Below, one piece after another: positions 36,610 through 45,345 of a DNA stretch of 64,000 nucleotides; the stretch's first letter is position 1, and every line of letters begins with the position of its first letter. The translations under genes were made by a program, and so were the position numbers. The notes beneath the pieces are model-generated. The model did not search any database and was not told the origin of the DNA. It saw only the letters and a program-made list of their open reading frames with translations. The DNA comes from Vampirovibrionales bacterium (GTDB lineage Bacteria; Cyanobacteriota; Vampirovibrionia; Vampirovibrionales; Vampirovibrionaceae), in the NCBI GenBank assembly GCA_029866025.1, contig JARXAD010000001.1, positions 355,873 to 419,872 of the forward strand, in the 5' to 3' direction.

Positions 36610-36646
36610 AAAAGTGTAGCACCTATCCACACTGCCATTAATGCCT

Positions 36647-37966
36647 TTATTTTTTTGTGTGGTGGGCTAGATGGTACGAATAAGGAATATAATCGGTAAA
36701 GGTTTTAACATTAATGATGTTGTTATTAACCGTAATAATCAAGAGCTTATTCTTTTTCTTGGCGGTATAGGCTAACAGGTCAGCATCTGCAATGTTTAGC
36801 ACATTGATATTGGGCTGGTTGCTTACTAAAATCCCTCCCAACAGTTGGGTCCGGTGGGTTGTTGGTAGGTCTTCAATAATGTTTTGAAAAGGAGGCGCAT
36901 AACTCCGACCATTGGTATAGGCATTGCTTCCCGAGAGAAAGCGGTAGCCATACCATTTTGTTTTTAAGATAGCCGCCCCAATAGAAGGACCTTTACTATT
37001 GAGTACCCCTTTTTTCTCTGCCTGCTGGGCTCGCCAGCGTGCCACGGTTACCCCCAAACGAACTGCCAGCTTAAAAAGCCTTGGAAAACGCTGAAACGGA
37101 AGGGCGGTTTTTGCTGAATCTGAAATATTGAATTGAAGGTTCCAAATGGGCGTTTTACTGTAGCTGGTAATGGGCACTAACGGCAAAACATCTTTTACTT
37201 TGCGGACAATAATCCCTTTTTTACCCTTGGAAGTATCCACAAAAGCCAGTAACGAATCCTCGCTCATACGGGCTTTGGGATGATTGCCCCAAACCGCTGC
37301 TTGAATTTCATTCAGGCAAGGGCCGCATGGAGCATAGCGTACACCGAGTTTGTAAGGGGCATTATTATTAACAACCGCAAGCAAAGGAATAAATCCCTTT
37401 TCGCCGTTCGGAGAAGCGGCATTTAACATCGTTTGCACTTCAGCGCAGTAAGCATAATATCCTGCGTCTTTTCGGTGCACTTTGTTGTTGTATCGAGACA
37501 GGTCACTTTGTTGAGAGCCATGTTGTTGGGAGCGATGCACCACAATAGCGCTGGCCCCGAAAGCATCCTCAGCATCTTTCTCAGGAAGCTGCTTAACCGA
37601 AAGAGCCGCTTGTTTGGCTGCATTTTCAAATAAACGACGAATATCCGCTTCTTTTATTGTGGAACCTTCAACCTGAATAGACGATCCATTCCAGTCGGCG
37701 GGCCAGTCAATAGGTAATGCTTCAAAGCGGTTGGGGCTTGAATGGGCGGGAGCGTTCAACCCGAAACCGGTTTTAGGAAGAGACGCCGAAACAAAATCGC
37801 AAGGTTGACGTTGGCGTAAACCTTGGGGGGTGAACAAGGGGGTAAATGCTTTGGAAGGTTGACGTTCACGTAAACCTTGGAATTTTGTTTGTCCAACAAT
37901 GGATGGCAACAGCGACCCCTTTTGGAGGGGCAAGGAATACGACGATGACAGTCCGACAGAAACCAT
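36647..37966 (-). CDS. Cytidine-deaminase-fold protein, candidate exported effector
   Basis: 439 residues, no known full-length match. The middle contains C174-A-E176 (YYAYCAEVQTML) and P-C214-G-P-C217 (VRYAPCGPCLNEIQ), the zinc motifs of the cytidine deaminase superfamily, with Ala-rich helix and a following strand LLAFVDTSKGKKG. The N-terminal 60 residues have a proline/serine-rich lead and two copies of Q-G-L-R-x-R-Q-P (residues 30-37 and 48-55); a GQTKFQGL piece resembles the x-F-G motif of small proteins nearby. The last 200 residues are unknown. The setting is intergenic between redox genes and an aminotransferase. It may act on free nucleosides or nucleic acid in a target cell; that is inference. 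Confidence 0.7.
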   Translation of the reverse strand: MVSVGLSSSYSLPLQKGSLLPSIVGQTKFQGLRERQPSKAFTPLFTPQGLRQRQPCDFVSASLPKTGFGLNAPAHSSPNRFEALPIDWPADWNGSSIQVEGSTIKEADIRRLFENAAKQAALSVKQLPEKDAEDAFGASAIVVHRSQQHGSQQSDLSRYNNKVHRKDAGYYAYCAEVQTMLNAASPNGEKGFIPLLAVVNNNAPYKLGVRYAPCGPCLNEIQAAVWGNHPKARMSEDSLLAFVDTSKGKKGIIVRKVKDVLPLVPITSYSKTPIWNLQFNISDSAKTALPFQRFPRLFKLAVRLGVTVARWRAQQAEKKGVLNSKGPSIGAAILKTKWYGYRFLSGSNAYTNGRSYAPPFQNIIEDLPTTHRTQLLGGILVSNQPNINVLNIADADLLAYTAKKKNKLLIITVNNNIINVKTFTDYIPYSYHLAHHTKK

Positions 37967-38146
37967 GATGACAGCAGTATTAAAGCATTGGTAATTGATT
38001 CATACTTTCTCACCAGAGTCTTCGCCATGCCAGTAACAATTTTGTCAATAACAGCACTTGGAGCCAAGCTTTTCCTGCAAGGTGACCTGAACCACTGCTC
38101 TTGATACGATGAGACTGTTTTATACTTTATTTAGAGTGACTGTCTT

Positions 38147-39223
38147 ATGCCACGTTTGCTAATGGTGCCCGGTCCCACGCCTCTTTCTCAGGCTGTTAAA
38201 GAAGCCCAGAGCCGCCCTGCCGTTAGCCATCGTAGCGCCGAATACAAGGTGATTTGTCGGCGCGTGTTCTCTGCCTTGCAATGGGCCTTCCAAACCAAAA
38301 ATCCGGTATTGGTCTACACCAGTAATGCCACGGGTGCGGTGGAAGCCGCCATGCGGAATACCTGTAATCCCGGCGATGCGGTGCTTAGCCTAAACAATGG
38401 CTTTTTTAGCGAGCGCTGGGGCCGTATGTGCCAGCAATTGGGCTACGACACCACGGTGCTTACCGTACCAGAAGGCCAAGCCCATACCGCTGAACAAGTG
38501 AAGGCCGAATTGGCTAAAAAACAGTATCATGCCGTGGTGATTACCCACAGTGAAACCGCCACAGGCGTACTGTGCGATTTGCAGGCCATTTTACAAGTGG
38601 TGCAAGAGGCTGGGGCTCTCAGCATTGTGGATTCTGTGACCTCAGTAGGGATTAGCCCTTTGCCCATGGATGAATGGGGAGCCGATGTGGTGATTGGCGC
38701 CAGCCAAAAGGGCTTTATGTCGCCACCGGGTTTAACCTTTGTGGGTGTGGGTCCACGTGCCTGGAAAGCCTTTGAACGGGCTCAATACCCGGGTGTGGCT
38801 TTTAACTTTGAAATTTGTCGAGAATTTCAAACCCGCGATATGCCCCCCTTTACGCCAGCCACGCATACCATGTTTGCCGTGGATGTCTCATTACAAGCCA
38901 TGCAAGCGGAAGGGCTTAGCGCCATCCACACGCGTCATCGGCGCAACAAGCTGAAGGTGCGCGAGCAACTGAGTGCCATGGGGTGTGAACTGTTGGTGCC
39001 GGATGTGGCCAACACCTGTGATGCCGTGACGGTGGCGTATCCGCCCCAAGGGTGGACCTCGATAACTTTGCGAGAGGCCTTGTTAGAGGAATTTGGCATT
39101 GAAGCCGCCAATGGTGCCGGTGGGTTGATGGACCACACCTTCCGTATTGGCCATTTGGGTACCCAGCGTGATGAAGAGGTGAACCAAACCTTGGCGGCGC
39201 TTCATCAATTGTTAAACCGCTAA
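38147..39223 (+). CDS. Class V aminotransferase (alanine-glyoxylate/serine-pyruvate type)
   Basis: 358 residues. PLP enzyme of the alanine-glyoxylate/serine-pyruvate transaminase family: MVPGPTPLSQ at the start, YTSNATGAVEAAMRN (phosphate-binding turn), SIVDSVTSVGISPLPMDEW (PLP Asp), Schiff-base lysine in GASQKGFMSPPG and a C-terminal HTFRIGHLGTQRDEE. This family is common in Cyanobacteria and their relatives. Substrate not certain. Full length and in good frame. Confidence 0.9.
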   Translation: MPRLLMVPGPTPLSQAVKEAQSRPAVSHRSAEYKVICRRVFSALQWAFQTKNPVLVYTSNATGAVEAAMRNTCNPGDAVLSLNNGFFSERWGRMCQQLGYDTTVLTVPEGQAHTAEQVKAELAKKQYHAVVITHSETATGVLCDLQAILQVVQEAGALSIVDSVTSVGISPLPMDEWGADVVIGASQKGFMSPPGLTFVGVGPRAWKAFERAQYPGVAFNFEICREFQTRDMPPFTPATHTMFAVDVSLQAMQAEGLSAIHTRHRRNKLKVREQLSAMGCELLVPDVANTCDAVTVAYPPQGWTSITLREALLEEFGIEAANGAGGLMDHTFRIGHLGTQRDEEVNQTLAALHQLLNR

Positions 39224-39260
39224 GTAAACAAAGCTTAGCCTAACAATTCATACAGGCCCC

Positions 39261-39641
39261 CTAACTGTTTAAATCCAGCTTTTTACGCTGTATACATGGG
39301 GGTGCCGGTATGATTTCTGTTTGGGGCGGGGCGTTTTTCGGGTAGGGCTCTATAATATTGAAGGTTCCAGGGTTTGAAACCTTCGTCCCTGCGGGCAAGG
39401 CCTCTAAGTCAAAATCATCCCGCCAGTAGTTGATGGCAGGGTTAGGTACGGTATCGCCATCGGGGGTTACTTGTAAGGTCCTCACTCGTAAGGTATCCGG
39501 CGGGCCTTCGGGGTTATGTTTCAGTACCAGCGTGCTATCCCCAAACCATTGGCCCCCTTCTTTAAAGGGTAACCAAGATTGTGCGTGCCCTAGAGAAGAG
39601 ACTCCGAGTAACAACGCTGGAAGCAAGCTTCTTAATGTCAT
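39261..39641 (-). CDS. Small secreted orphan protein
   Basis: 126 residues, family not recognised. It begins MTLRSLLPALLLGVSSLGHAQ, a signal peptide likely cut after HAQ or AQS. The mature region is Pro/Asp-rich (PEGPPDTLRVRTLQVTPDGD) and ends IQRKKLDLNS. Probably a periplasmic or surface protein. Convergent with the class V aminotransferase (37 bases apart). Confidence 0.55.
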   Translation of the reverse strand: MTLRSLLPALLLGVSSLGHAQSWLPFKEGGQWFGDSTLVLKHNPEGPPDTLRVRTLQVTPDGDTVPNPAINYWRDDFDLEALPAGTKVSNPGTFNIIEPYPKNAPPQTEIIPAPPCIQRKKLDLNS

Positions 39642-39819
39642 AACCTATTCAAGTACTCCCATACCTAAATAAACCCGTACCATTAATACCTTACACCATA
39701 GAGCCTTGGACGAAAAAATCAATGGTTCATGACGGCGCAATTTTTAATTCGGTTTTGGTATTAATAGTAATACCTTGCATCAAGGTTGTTTTATGATCTT
39801 CCTATTTGGAGAGTTTTTT

Positions 39820-40062
39820 ATGTCCCCCCCTCCCCTTTTTCCTAGATTCGTTCCATTGGCGCCTCACTTTGGTGCAAAAGGGCACCATGGCAGAAAATAT
39901 GAATCCAATGTAAAAAATTATCTCGATAGAGAAGACAATAGCCCTGGTAATCAACAGCAACAAATGTTAGATGCAGCAAAGGAAGCCCAGGAAGTGATTG
40001 CTGAAAGAGAGCGGTTGCGGCAAGAGGCTTTGCAAAATAATGAAAAAACCAAACAAGATTAA
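39820..40062 (+). CDS. Small protein with N-terminal x-F-G motif
   Basis: 80 residues, orphan. The GGAGAG site seven bases before ATG 39820 fixes the start. The N-terminus MSPPPLFPRFVPLAPHFGAKG contains the proline-rich...F-G pattern shared with other small genes here; the rest is a charged coiled helix (AKEAQEVIAERERLRQEALQ). Codons 2-4 lie in a run of seven C, another possible slippage spot. It is convergent with msrB, with a hairpin between. The 178 bases before it hold nothing else I can see. Confidence 0.6.
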   Translation: MSPPPLFPRFVPLAPHFGAKGHHGRKYESNVKNYLDREDNSPGNQQQQMLDAAKEAQEVIAERERLRQEALQNNEKTKQD

Positions 40063-40077
40063 GCCCACTAGCTGGGC
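40063..40077. terminator. Hairpin between two convergent stops
   Basis: GCCCA (40063-40067) pairs with TGGGC (40073-40077). It starts directly after the TAA of the small plus-strand gene and has the msrB stop (complement of CTA at 40068-40070) in its loop. Five bp; no long T-run either way. Confidence 0.4.
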
Positions 40078-40508
40078 GTAAATGCCAACGCCAGCGAATT
40101 GACGCAGTAGCGCAAGCCGGTGGGGGCGGGGCCATCGGTAAAAACGTGGCCTAGGTGGGCGTGGCACTGGCTGCACGTAATTTCGGTGCGGTGCATGCCG
40201 TGGCTGGTGTCTATCGTCTCGGCAACAGCGTCTTGTTGCGCCTTGGTTTTAAGGCCCTGCCAAAAGCTGGGCCAGCCGGTGCCGCTTTCAAACTTGGCGG
40301 CTGCATCAAACAACGGTTGTTGGCAACACACACAGGTAAAGGTACCAGGCCCTTTGGTGGCCAAGTGCTCGCCGGTAAAAGGGCGTTCCGTGCCTTTTTG
40401 GCGTGTAATGGCGTATTGCTCGGGGGTTAGGCGGCTTAGCCACTCGGCGTCATCGGCGCAGGGGGCTTTTTGGTCTACAGCTGTGGAGCAAGTGTTGGTG
40501 GTGTCCAT
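40068..40508 (-). CDS. msrB: Peptide methionine-R-sulfoxide reductase MsrB
   Basis: 146 residues. It repairs oxidised methionine (R form). Zinc pairs C59...C62 (FTCVCCQQP) and C112-x-x-C115 (TCSQCHAHLGHVF), FESGTGWPSF, and the catalytic C135 in GLRYCVNSLAL. Active residues are all present; the resolving Cys of some MsrBs is not obvious. It is the last gene of the EVE-cca-bioD-like-murJ-msrB operon, 14 bases after murJ. Confidence 0.95.
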   Translation of the reverse strand: MDTTNTCSTAVDQKAPCADDAEWLSRLTPEQYAITRQKGTERPFTGEHLATKGPGTFTCVCCQQPLFDAAAKFESGTGWPSFWQGLKTKAQQDAVAETIDTSHGMHRTEITCSQCHAHLGHVFTDGPAPTGLRYCVNSLALAFTPS

Positions 40509-40522
40509 GTTTATTTCTCCCC

Positions 40523-42190
40523 TTATTGTGTATTACGTTTTGTATTGCGAAAAATCTTAGCGAATACGGGCTTTAGTTTACCCCAGAGTAGCGCCGCTTC
40601 TGGTAAGTTTAGGCGAGCAACCCAAGCGGTGTGGAATCCCACCAAAACCAACGCCAGCACAATTCTGGGGAGCCACGCGTTGCCTGCATACCAAGGTGAC
40701 AAAACGCTGACGTGGAGACCGCCTTGCCACAGGCCCCAACCCATAGCAATCATCACCAACGTAACCAGTACCAGTTGCCCCAGCACACCCGCTAGGCCTT
40801 TTAAGCTGGTGGCCAAGGTATCGGCATGAGAACGCCACAATAGGCTGCCTAGCAGCCCCATGTTGATGAGGGTGACGAGGCCCGTAGACAACGTAATGCC
40901 ACCTAAGCCCAGCGGCCCTACCAGTAAGCTGTTTAGCCCCCACTTAACCCCAATGGCCGCCAGTGACACCCACAAGGGCGTCCACGAGTTGCCAAAGGCA
41001 TAAAATACTCGAATAAAGGTGTCTCGCGCAAAATAAGGCACTATTTGCAGGGCCTGAAAACTAAGAGCCAAGCTGACCAACGCTGTGTCTCGCGCGTTAA
41101 AGGCGCCATGTTCAAACACCAAGCGAATGAGAGGCTCTCCCAGCAGCACAATGGCGGTCATCATAGGAATAGACACCAGCCATAGGGGCACAATACCGCG
41201 GCGAATATCGGTTTGCAGGCTGAGCCAATCAGTATCGGCCACGGCGCGGCCAAAGCGCGGAAACAGCGGCACCAACAGAGCCGTTTGCAGCACGCCAATA
41301 GGCAATTGCAACAGGCGATTGCTGAGTACGACCGCCGACCAGCCCCCTTCTTCCAGTTTGGAAACAAACAGCATATCCACCATTACCAGCAATTGGCCAA
41401 TGGTGGTGCCCACCAACATTGGGCCAATAAGAATGGCCAGTTTTTTGACGTTGGGATCCGATAACTTGGCCCAGCCTGCCGGATTGAGGGTAAAGCGCCA
41501 TTTCTCTTTCAGGGTGGGGGCCACTTGCATGAGGCACTGAAGCGCAGCCCCCAGCACCGTGGCGTAGGAAAGGATCAACCCATTAGCATCCACAGGAAAC
41601 AACAAAAGCGCCGCCATCATGGCAATGTTCATAAGGGCCGGCGACAGCGAGGGCCACAGGTAGTGGTGATAGACGTTCAATAGCCCGTAAAATACCCCAA
41701 TCCACCCGCCAAAAAACACCACGGGAGCCAAAATGCGGAGATGCTGAGCGGCTAGTGCCACGGTGGTGGCCGATTCCCCCCCTCCCATAAGGGCTTGCAT
41801 AACGGGTTGTGCAAACAGCCCTAATCCTACCGAGGCCAGCATAAACACTACCCCCACTACGGCAAAAACCGTGTTGGCCAGTCGGTTGGCTTCGTCACTG
41901 GGTGGCTTTCCGGCATCGATGAGCTTGGAAAAGACGGCCACCACTGCCGAATGAAACGGGCCCCCCAAGCCCCCCAGCAAAATAAGGGAATACCACGGCA
42001 GTTGGACGGCAGCAAAGTAGGCATCGGTGGCGACAGACGCCCCAAACACGTGGAAAATTTGCCAATCGCGCAAGGCCCCCAGTGCCTTAGAAATAAGGGT
42101 GAGGCCCGCAATAAATTTAGCCGCTTCCCACAGGCTCGGTTCCGCCTTTGAGGTCTTGGGTAGGGTGCTTTCCGACTCTATGCTCAACAT
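40523..42190 (-). CDS. murJ: Lipid II flippase MurJ
   Basis: 555 residues, about fourteen membrane segments. MurJ/MviN family: it moves lipid II across the membrane for peptidoglycan synthesis. The family start is clear (FIAGLTLISKALGALRDW, then FGASVATDAYFAAVQLP), and VFEHGAFNARDTALVS and QLPIGVLQTALLVPLFPRFG fit the conserved internal regions. Its ATG directly follows the TAA of the bioD-like gene, indicating coupling. msrB follows 14 bases on. Confidence 0.95.
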   Translation of the reverse strand: MLSIESESTLPKTSKAEPSLWEAAKFIAGLTLISKALGALRDWQIFHVFGASVATDAYFAAVQLPWYSLILLGGLGGPFHSAVVAVFSKLIDAGKPPSDEANRLANTVFAVVGVVFMLASVGLGLFAQPVMQALMGGGESATTVALAAQHLRILAPVVFFGGWIGVFYGLLNVYHHYLWPSLSPALMNIAMMAALLLFPVDANGLILSYATVLGAALQCLMQVAPTLKEKWRFTLNPAGWAKLSDPNVKKLAILIGPMLVGTTIGQLLVMVDMLFVSKLEEGGWSAVVLSNRLLQLPIGVLQTALLVPLFPRFGRAVADTDWLSLQTDIRRGIVPLWLVSIPMMTAIVLLGEPLIRLVFEHGAFNARDTALVSLALSFQALQIVPYFARDTFIRVFYAFGNSWTPLWVSLAAIGVKWGLNSLLVGPLGLGGITLSTGLVTLINMGLLGSLLWRSHADTLATSLKGLAGVLGQLVLVTLVMIAMGWGLWQGGLHVSVLSPWYAGNAWLPRIVLALVLVGFHTAWVARLNLPEAALLWGKLKPVFAKIFRNTKRNTQ

Positions 42191-42955
42191 TTACAGTCCC
42201 AATGCCAACTGAAGGGGCAGTAAGTCGAGTCCGTCTTCAATGCGTTGCACCAAGTCGCCCGTATACCCCATGGGAATGGATAGTTGAGGCGCATGAGACA
42301 GGCAGCCTAAAAAGGGGGCGGGACTTTCGCAGTGGAGCCAAGCGGTCATGGCGTCCCATGTGGTGTTGGCAGCTAAATCCAGTGGGGTTTGCTCCACCGC
42401 TACCCACCCTGCCAACGAGACGGGCATTGTTTTTAGCCATTGCAGCGTTGGCCACACGTTGGCTACCACACTGGCACTTTTGGGGGTAACGATTAATAAT
42501 GGCCAACCCAAAGCGTGAGCGAGGCCAATGGCAGAATAGCCGAGTCCTTGCCCTAATCCTTGTCCTAGCGGACTATCCAAAGGGGCGGATAGAGACCACG
42601 GCAAGGCCGCCCCGCTGGGGGTATCCACAATCACTGGATAAGGTTGCTGCCCCAGTTGGCTAATGAGGTGATGCCAGTGATTTTTAGTGAGGTGGCCTGC
42701 AGCAGGCAATAACACAGGCTGAAATTCTGCGAGTGGCGTGCCTGTTTGGCGGCATAGATGATTGAGAACGTATTGGCCAGTAATGTGTTTGTCGGGCGCG
42801 CTATCAATTTCTACGGGGGCAACGGGTAATACCCGCTGGCCCATGGCTGCCAGGGCTAATGTTAATCCGGTTGCTATGGCCGTTTTTCCACACTGGGCAT
42901 GAGTACCGACAACAACTAAGCCCCCGGATAGCGGTGATTCAAAGGATTGATTCAT
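42191..42955 (-). CDS. BioD-like P-loop protein (dethiobiotin synthetase family)
   Basis: 254 residues. The P-loop is GTHAQCGKT, and the layout (VVVGTHAQCGKTAIATGLTLALAAMG, APVEIDS, VIVDTPSGAALPWSLSAPL, PLLIVTPKSASVVAN) matches dethiobiotin synthetases. However, the usual KP motif after the P-loop region is APVE and several substrate residues differ, so the exact reaction is unsure: a dethiobiotin synthetase relative of altered substrate is possible. It is tucked between cca and murJ, ten bases after the first and directly abutting the second (TAA-ATG). No other biotin genes are in the window. Confidence 0.7.
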   Translation of the reverse strand: MNQSFESPLSGGLVVVGTHAQCGKTAIATGLTLALAAMGQRVLPVAPVEIDSAPDKHITGQYVLNHLCRQTGTPLAEFQPVLLPAAGHLTKNHWHHLISQLGQQPYPVIVDTPSGAALPWSLSAPLDSPLGQGLGQGLGYSAIGLAHALGWPLLIVTPKSASVVANVWPTLQWLKTMPVSLAGWVAVEQTPLDLAANTTWDAMTAWLHCESPAPFLGCLSHAPQLSIPMGYTGDLVQRIEDGLDLLPLQLALGL

Positions 42956-42965
42956 ACGAGGTCGC

Positions 42966-44783
42966 TCATTCTAAAAACAATGCTTCGGAAGGACTGAGGG
43001 GTCTTTCCACAAGTGGCTCTGTGGAGGAGGGTAAAAATTGTTTGCGCACAAAGGCCTCTTCGCTTTCTGCTGTGGGCAATTGTCCCATCAATTTTTGGTG
43101 CAAAATAGCTGATAAAGCTTGCCCAATAACAGCGCCTTCCTGAAATCCTAGCCCTCGTAAATCATCGCCATTGAGGCGGGGACGCAAGGGACGTAATCGT
43201 CGCTCAAAACGACTAATGGCCGTTAGCAACAGTGCCACCTGTTCGCTGTGAATGAGAGGATTGAGAAGGGGAAGTGTTAGAGCAGCTAACAGCAAGGATT
43301 CTAGCGGGTACCGGTGCCACGCTTGATACAGTTCTAAAGGTGAGGTGCTTTCACTCACACCCTCTAGCACTTTGTTGTGAATCAACCGATGGGCCCTTAC
43401 CAGCCAATCACGTTCGTGACGCGTCAGCTCGAGCCGTTTGGTAATCAGTCGAAAAGCACTGTCTTCCACGTCGGCTGGGTTCGGCAACGCTGGGGTGGGA
43501 TGAAGTAAGGGGGCTGTGAGTAGCCATAGGCTAAACAGTCCCTGAAAATCTTCCCACGGTGAAAACCCTTCGTCACTGAGGTCATCTTCGGCATGATCCA
43601 ATAATAATGGCTCAATGGCAGAACGATGTTTGGCCAGTAGGGTGGGGCTTTGAGCTAATGCGATATGGGTATTTTTACAAGTCGTGTCGTCTTCACTGGC
43701 AAGGGGTTTACTTGTTTCAGGCCATTGGGTGGAAATTAGGCGGTAACCTTCAATATCTACAAACCACTGAAGCCAACGCGCCTTGGTGGGCGTGGCTTCT
43801 TGAGATAGAAAATCCCACAGCTCGCATCGAATGCGATCACCACCGCCTGGGTAGACGGTTTCGCAATAAGCCAGGCATTGCTCCATGGCAAAGGCGGTCA
43901 GAGGGTCCAGTTCAAAACCCAAGCGGCAGGCAAAGCGTAGGGCGCGTAAAATGCGGCTGGGGTCTTCGTAAAACGAAAGCGGGTGTAAAATCCGAATCAT
44001 TTTATTGGATAAATCCACCAGCCCACTGGTGTAATCACGCACCTGGCCTAGTTCGTGGATGGGCATGGCCAAGGTATTAATGGTGAAATCTCGGCGCACC
44101 ACATCCAAGGGAAGCGCAACCCCTTGTTGTTGAACGGTAGGCAGTGCCCCGCAGTGATCGTAAACTTCCTGACGGGTGGAGGCGAGATCAAAGCGTAGGC
44201 TTTCTTTATAACTTAAGGTAACGGTCCCAAATTGAGGAAACACATCGTCTACCAAAAAATTTTTAGAGTGGGCTACCAAAAATTGGGCTGTTTCTAGGGC
44301 GTTTGCTTCTACCGTAATGTCCACATCCACCATGTCAAAGCGATGATCGCGCCGAAGCAACACATCGCGCACTTGGCCGCCAATCATATAGGCCTGAATG
44401 TTGCCGCCTTGGCAGAGGGATTGTAATTCGTAGAGGGCGGCGGTTAAGTAAGGCGAAAATAGTTTGGATAATGGGACAGACTCGGTTTGCACAATGGGGG
44501 TTTGGCTAATGCGGCACACTGTGCCTACCAAGGATTGTGGAAAGGCTACGGCTGCTAAAGGCAGTGACCCCATGTGCATGGCTTGCATGCGTTGCAAGGC
44601 ACGGGGCGAGGCCACCCATGAGGTATTGGCTTGTATCCATGGCTGATGAAACGGCTGAGCAACGTTTCTCAGATCCCCAATGTCCAGCAGCTCGGGGGAG
44701 TCTTGGGTGAGCAGCTCCGCATCCACGCTGGCAATATGGTCCAGAGCGTCATCTATGGTTTGAGAAGCCGACAGGCGATGCAT
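42966..44783 (-). CDS. cca: CCA tRNA nucleotidyltransferase
   Basis: 605 residues, longer than most. It adds or repairs CCA at tRNA 3' ends. The class II nucleotidyltransferase core is clear: MIGGQVRDVLLRRD, VDVDITVEANALE (catalytic DxD), PLDVVRRDFTINTLAM, DYTSGLVDLSNKMIRILHPL and EDPSRILRALRFACRLGFEL. About 110 extra residues precede the core, and a long C-terminal helical region follows. The tRNA-Asn here lacks an encoded CCA, so the enzyme is needed. It is in the EVE-cca-bioD-like-murJ-msrB operon, 12 bases after EVE. Confidence 0.9.
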   Translation of the reverse strand: MHRLSASQTIDDALDHIASVDAELLTQDSPELLDIGDLRNVAQPFHQPWIQANTSWVASPRALQRMQAMHMGSLPLAAVAFPQSLVGTVCRISQTPIVQTESVPLSKLFSPYLTAALYELQSLCQGGNIQAYMIGGQVRDVLLRRDHRFDMVDVDITVEANALETAQFLVAHSKNFLVDDVFPQFGTVTLSYKESLRFDLASTRQEVYDHCGALPTVQQQGVALPLDVVRRDFTINTLAMPIHELGQVRDYTSGLVDLSNKMIRILHPLSFYEDPSRILRALRFACRLGFELDPLTAFAMEQCLAYCETVYPGGGDRIRCELWDFLSQEATPTKARWLQWFVDIEGYRLISTQWPETSKPLASEDDTTCKNTHIALAQSPTLLAKHRSAIEPLLLDHAEDDLSDEGFSPWEDFQGLFSLWLLTAPLLHPTPALPNPADVEDSAFRLITKRLELTRHERDWLVRAHRLIHNKVLEGVSESTSPLELYQAWHRYPLESLLLAALTLPLLNPLIHSEQVALLLTAISRFERRLRPLRPRLNGDDLRGLGFQEGAVIGQALSAILHQKLMGQLPTAESEEAFVRKQFLPSSTEPLVERPLSPSEALFLE

Positions 44784-44795
44784 GGATTCAATGCC

Positions 44796-45230
44796 TTACT
44801 CAAAAGGGACTGTGGTCCCTCCCAGCTCACAGAGTAGCGCAAAGATGTCGGCTTCAAGTGGCATCACAGACAGGCGAGACTGACGAACGAGTGGGATGTC
44901 TGCCAGCGAGGGGGTGGCTTTAATGGTGGCCAGCGTCACAGGCGTGGTGAAGGCTTTCAGAGGTTTGACGTCGATCACTACCCAAGGATTCTGGTCTTCT
45001 TTGACGGTGGGGTCTGGGTAGGCGGCTTTGGAGACCTCAGCGATACCCACAACTTCTTTGGGGCCCACGCTGTGATAAATGAGGGCCCAATCGCCGACGG
45101 CCATGCGTTGCAGGTTGGCACGGGCTTGATAGTTGCGCACGCCGTCCCAGTGGGTCCAGCCGTGGCGCACCAAATCGTCGTAGCTAAATTCGTTGGGCTC
45201 GGTTTTTAACAGCCAATAAGCACGAGGCAT
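44796..45230 (-). CDS. EVE-domain protein
   Basis: 144 residues, a single EVE (PUA-like) domain: MPRAYWLLKTEPNEFSYDD, WDGVRNYQARANLQRM, GDWALIYHSVGPKEVVGIAEV, PLVRQSRLSVMPL. These bind modified nucleobases in DNA or RNA. It heads the minus-strand operon with cca, which may point to an RNA-related role; that is inference. Confidence 0.9.
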   Translation of the reverse strand: MPRAYWLLKTEPNEFSYDDLVRHGWTHWDGVRNYQARANLQRMAVGDWALIYHSVGPKEVVGIAEVSKAAYPDPTVKEDQNPWVVIDVKPLKAFTTPVTLATIKATPSLADIPLVRQSRLSVMPLEADIFALLCELGGTTVPFE

Positions 45231-45345
45231 ACAGTAACACTTTGTTTACAACAACGGTTTGCCTAGCATCATAAAGGATTCAGGGCTGTCTATCCATCTG
45301 TTACGCCATCAAGAGAAGATTCAGGGGCAATAGAGTAGAGTTGTT

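Noticed and set aside
37756-38067. 103-residue minus-strand frame overlapping the start of the deaminase-like gene
   Set aside because: Only its first 35 codons lie outside the deaminase gene; the rest is a shadow of that gene in another frame.
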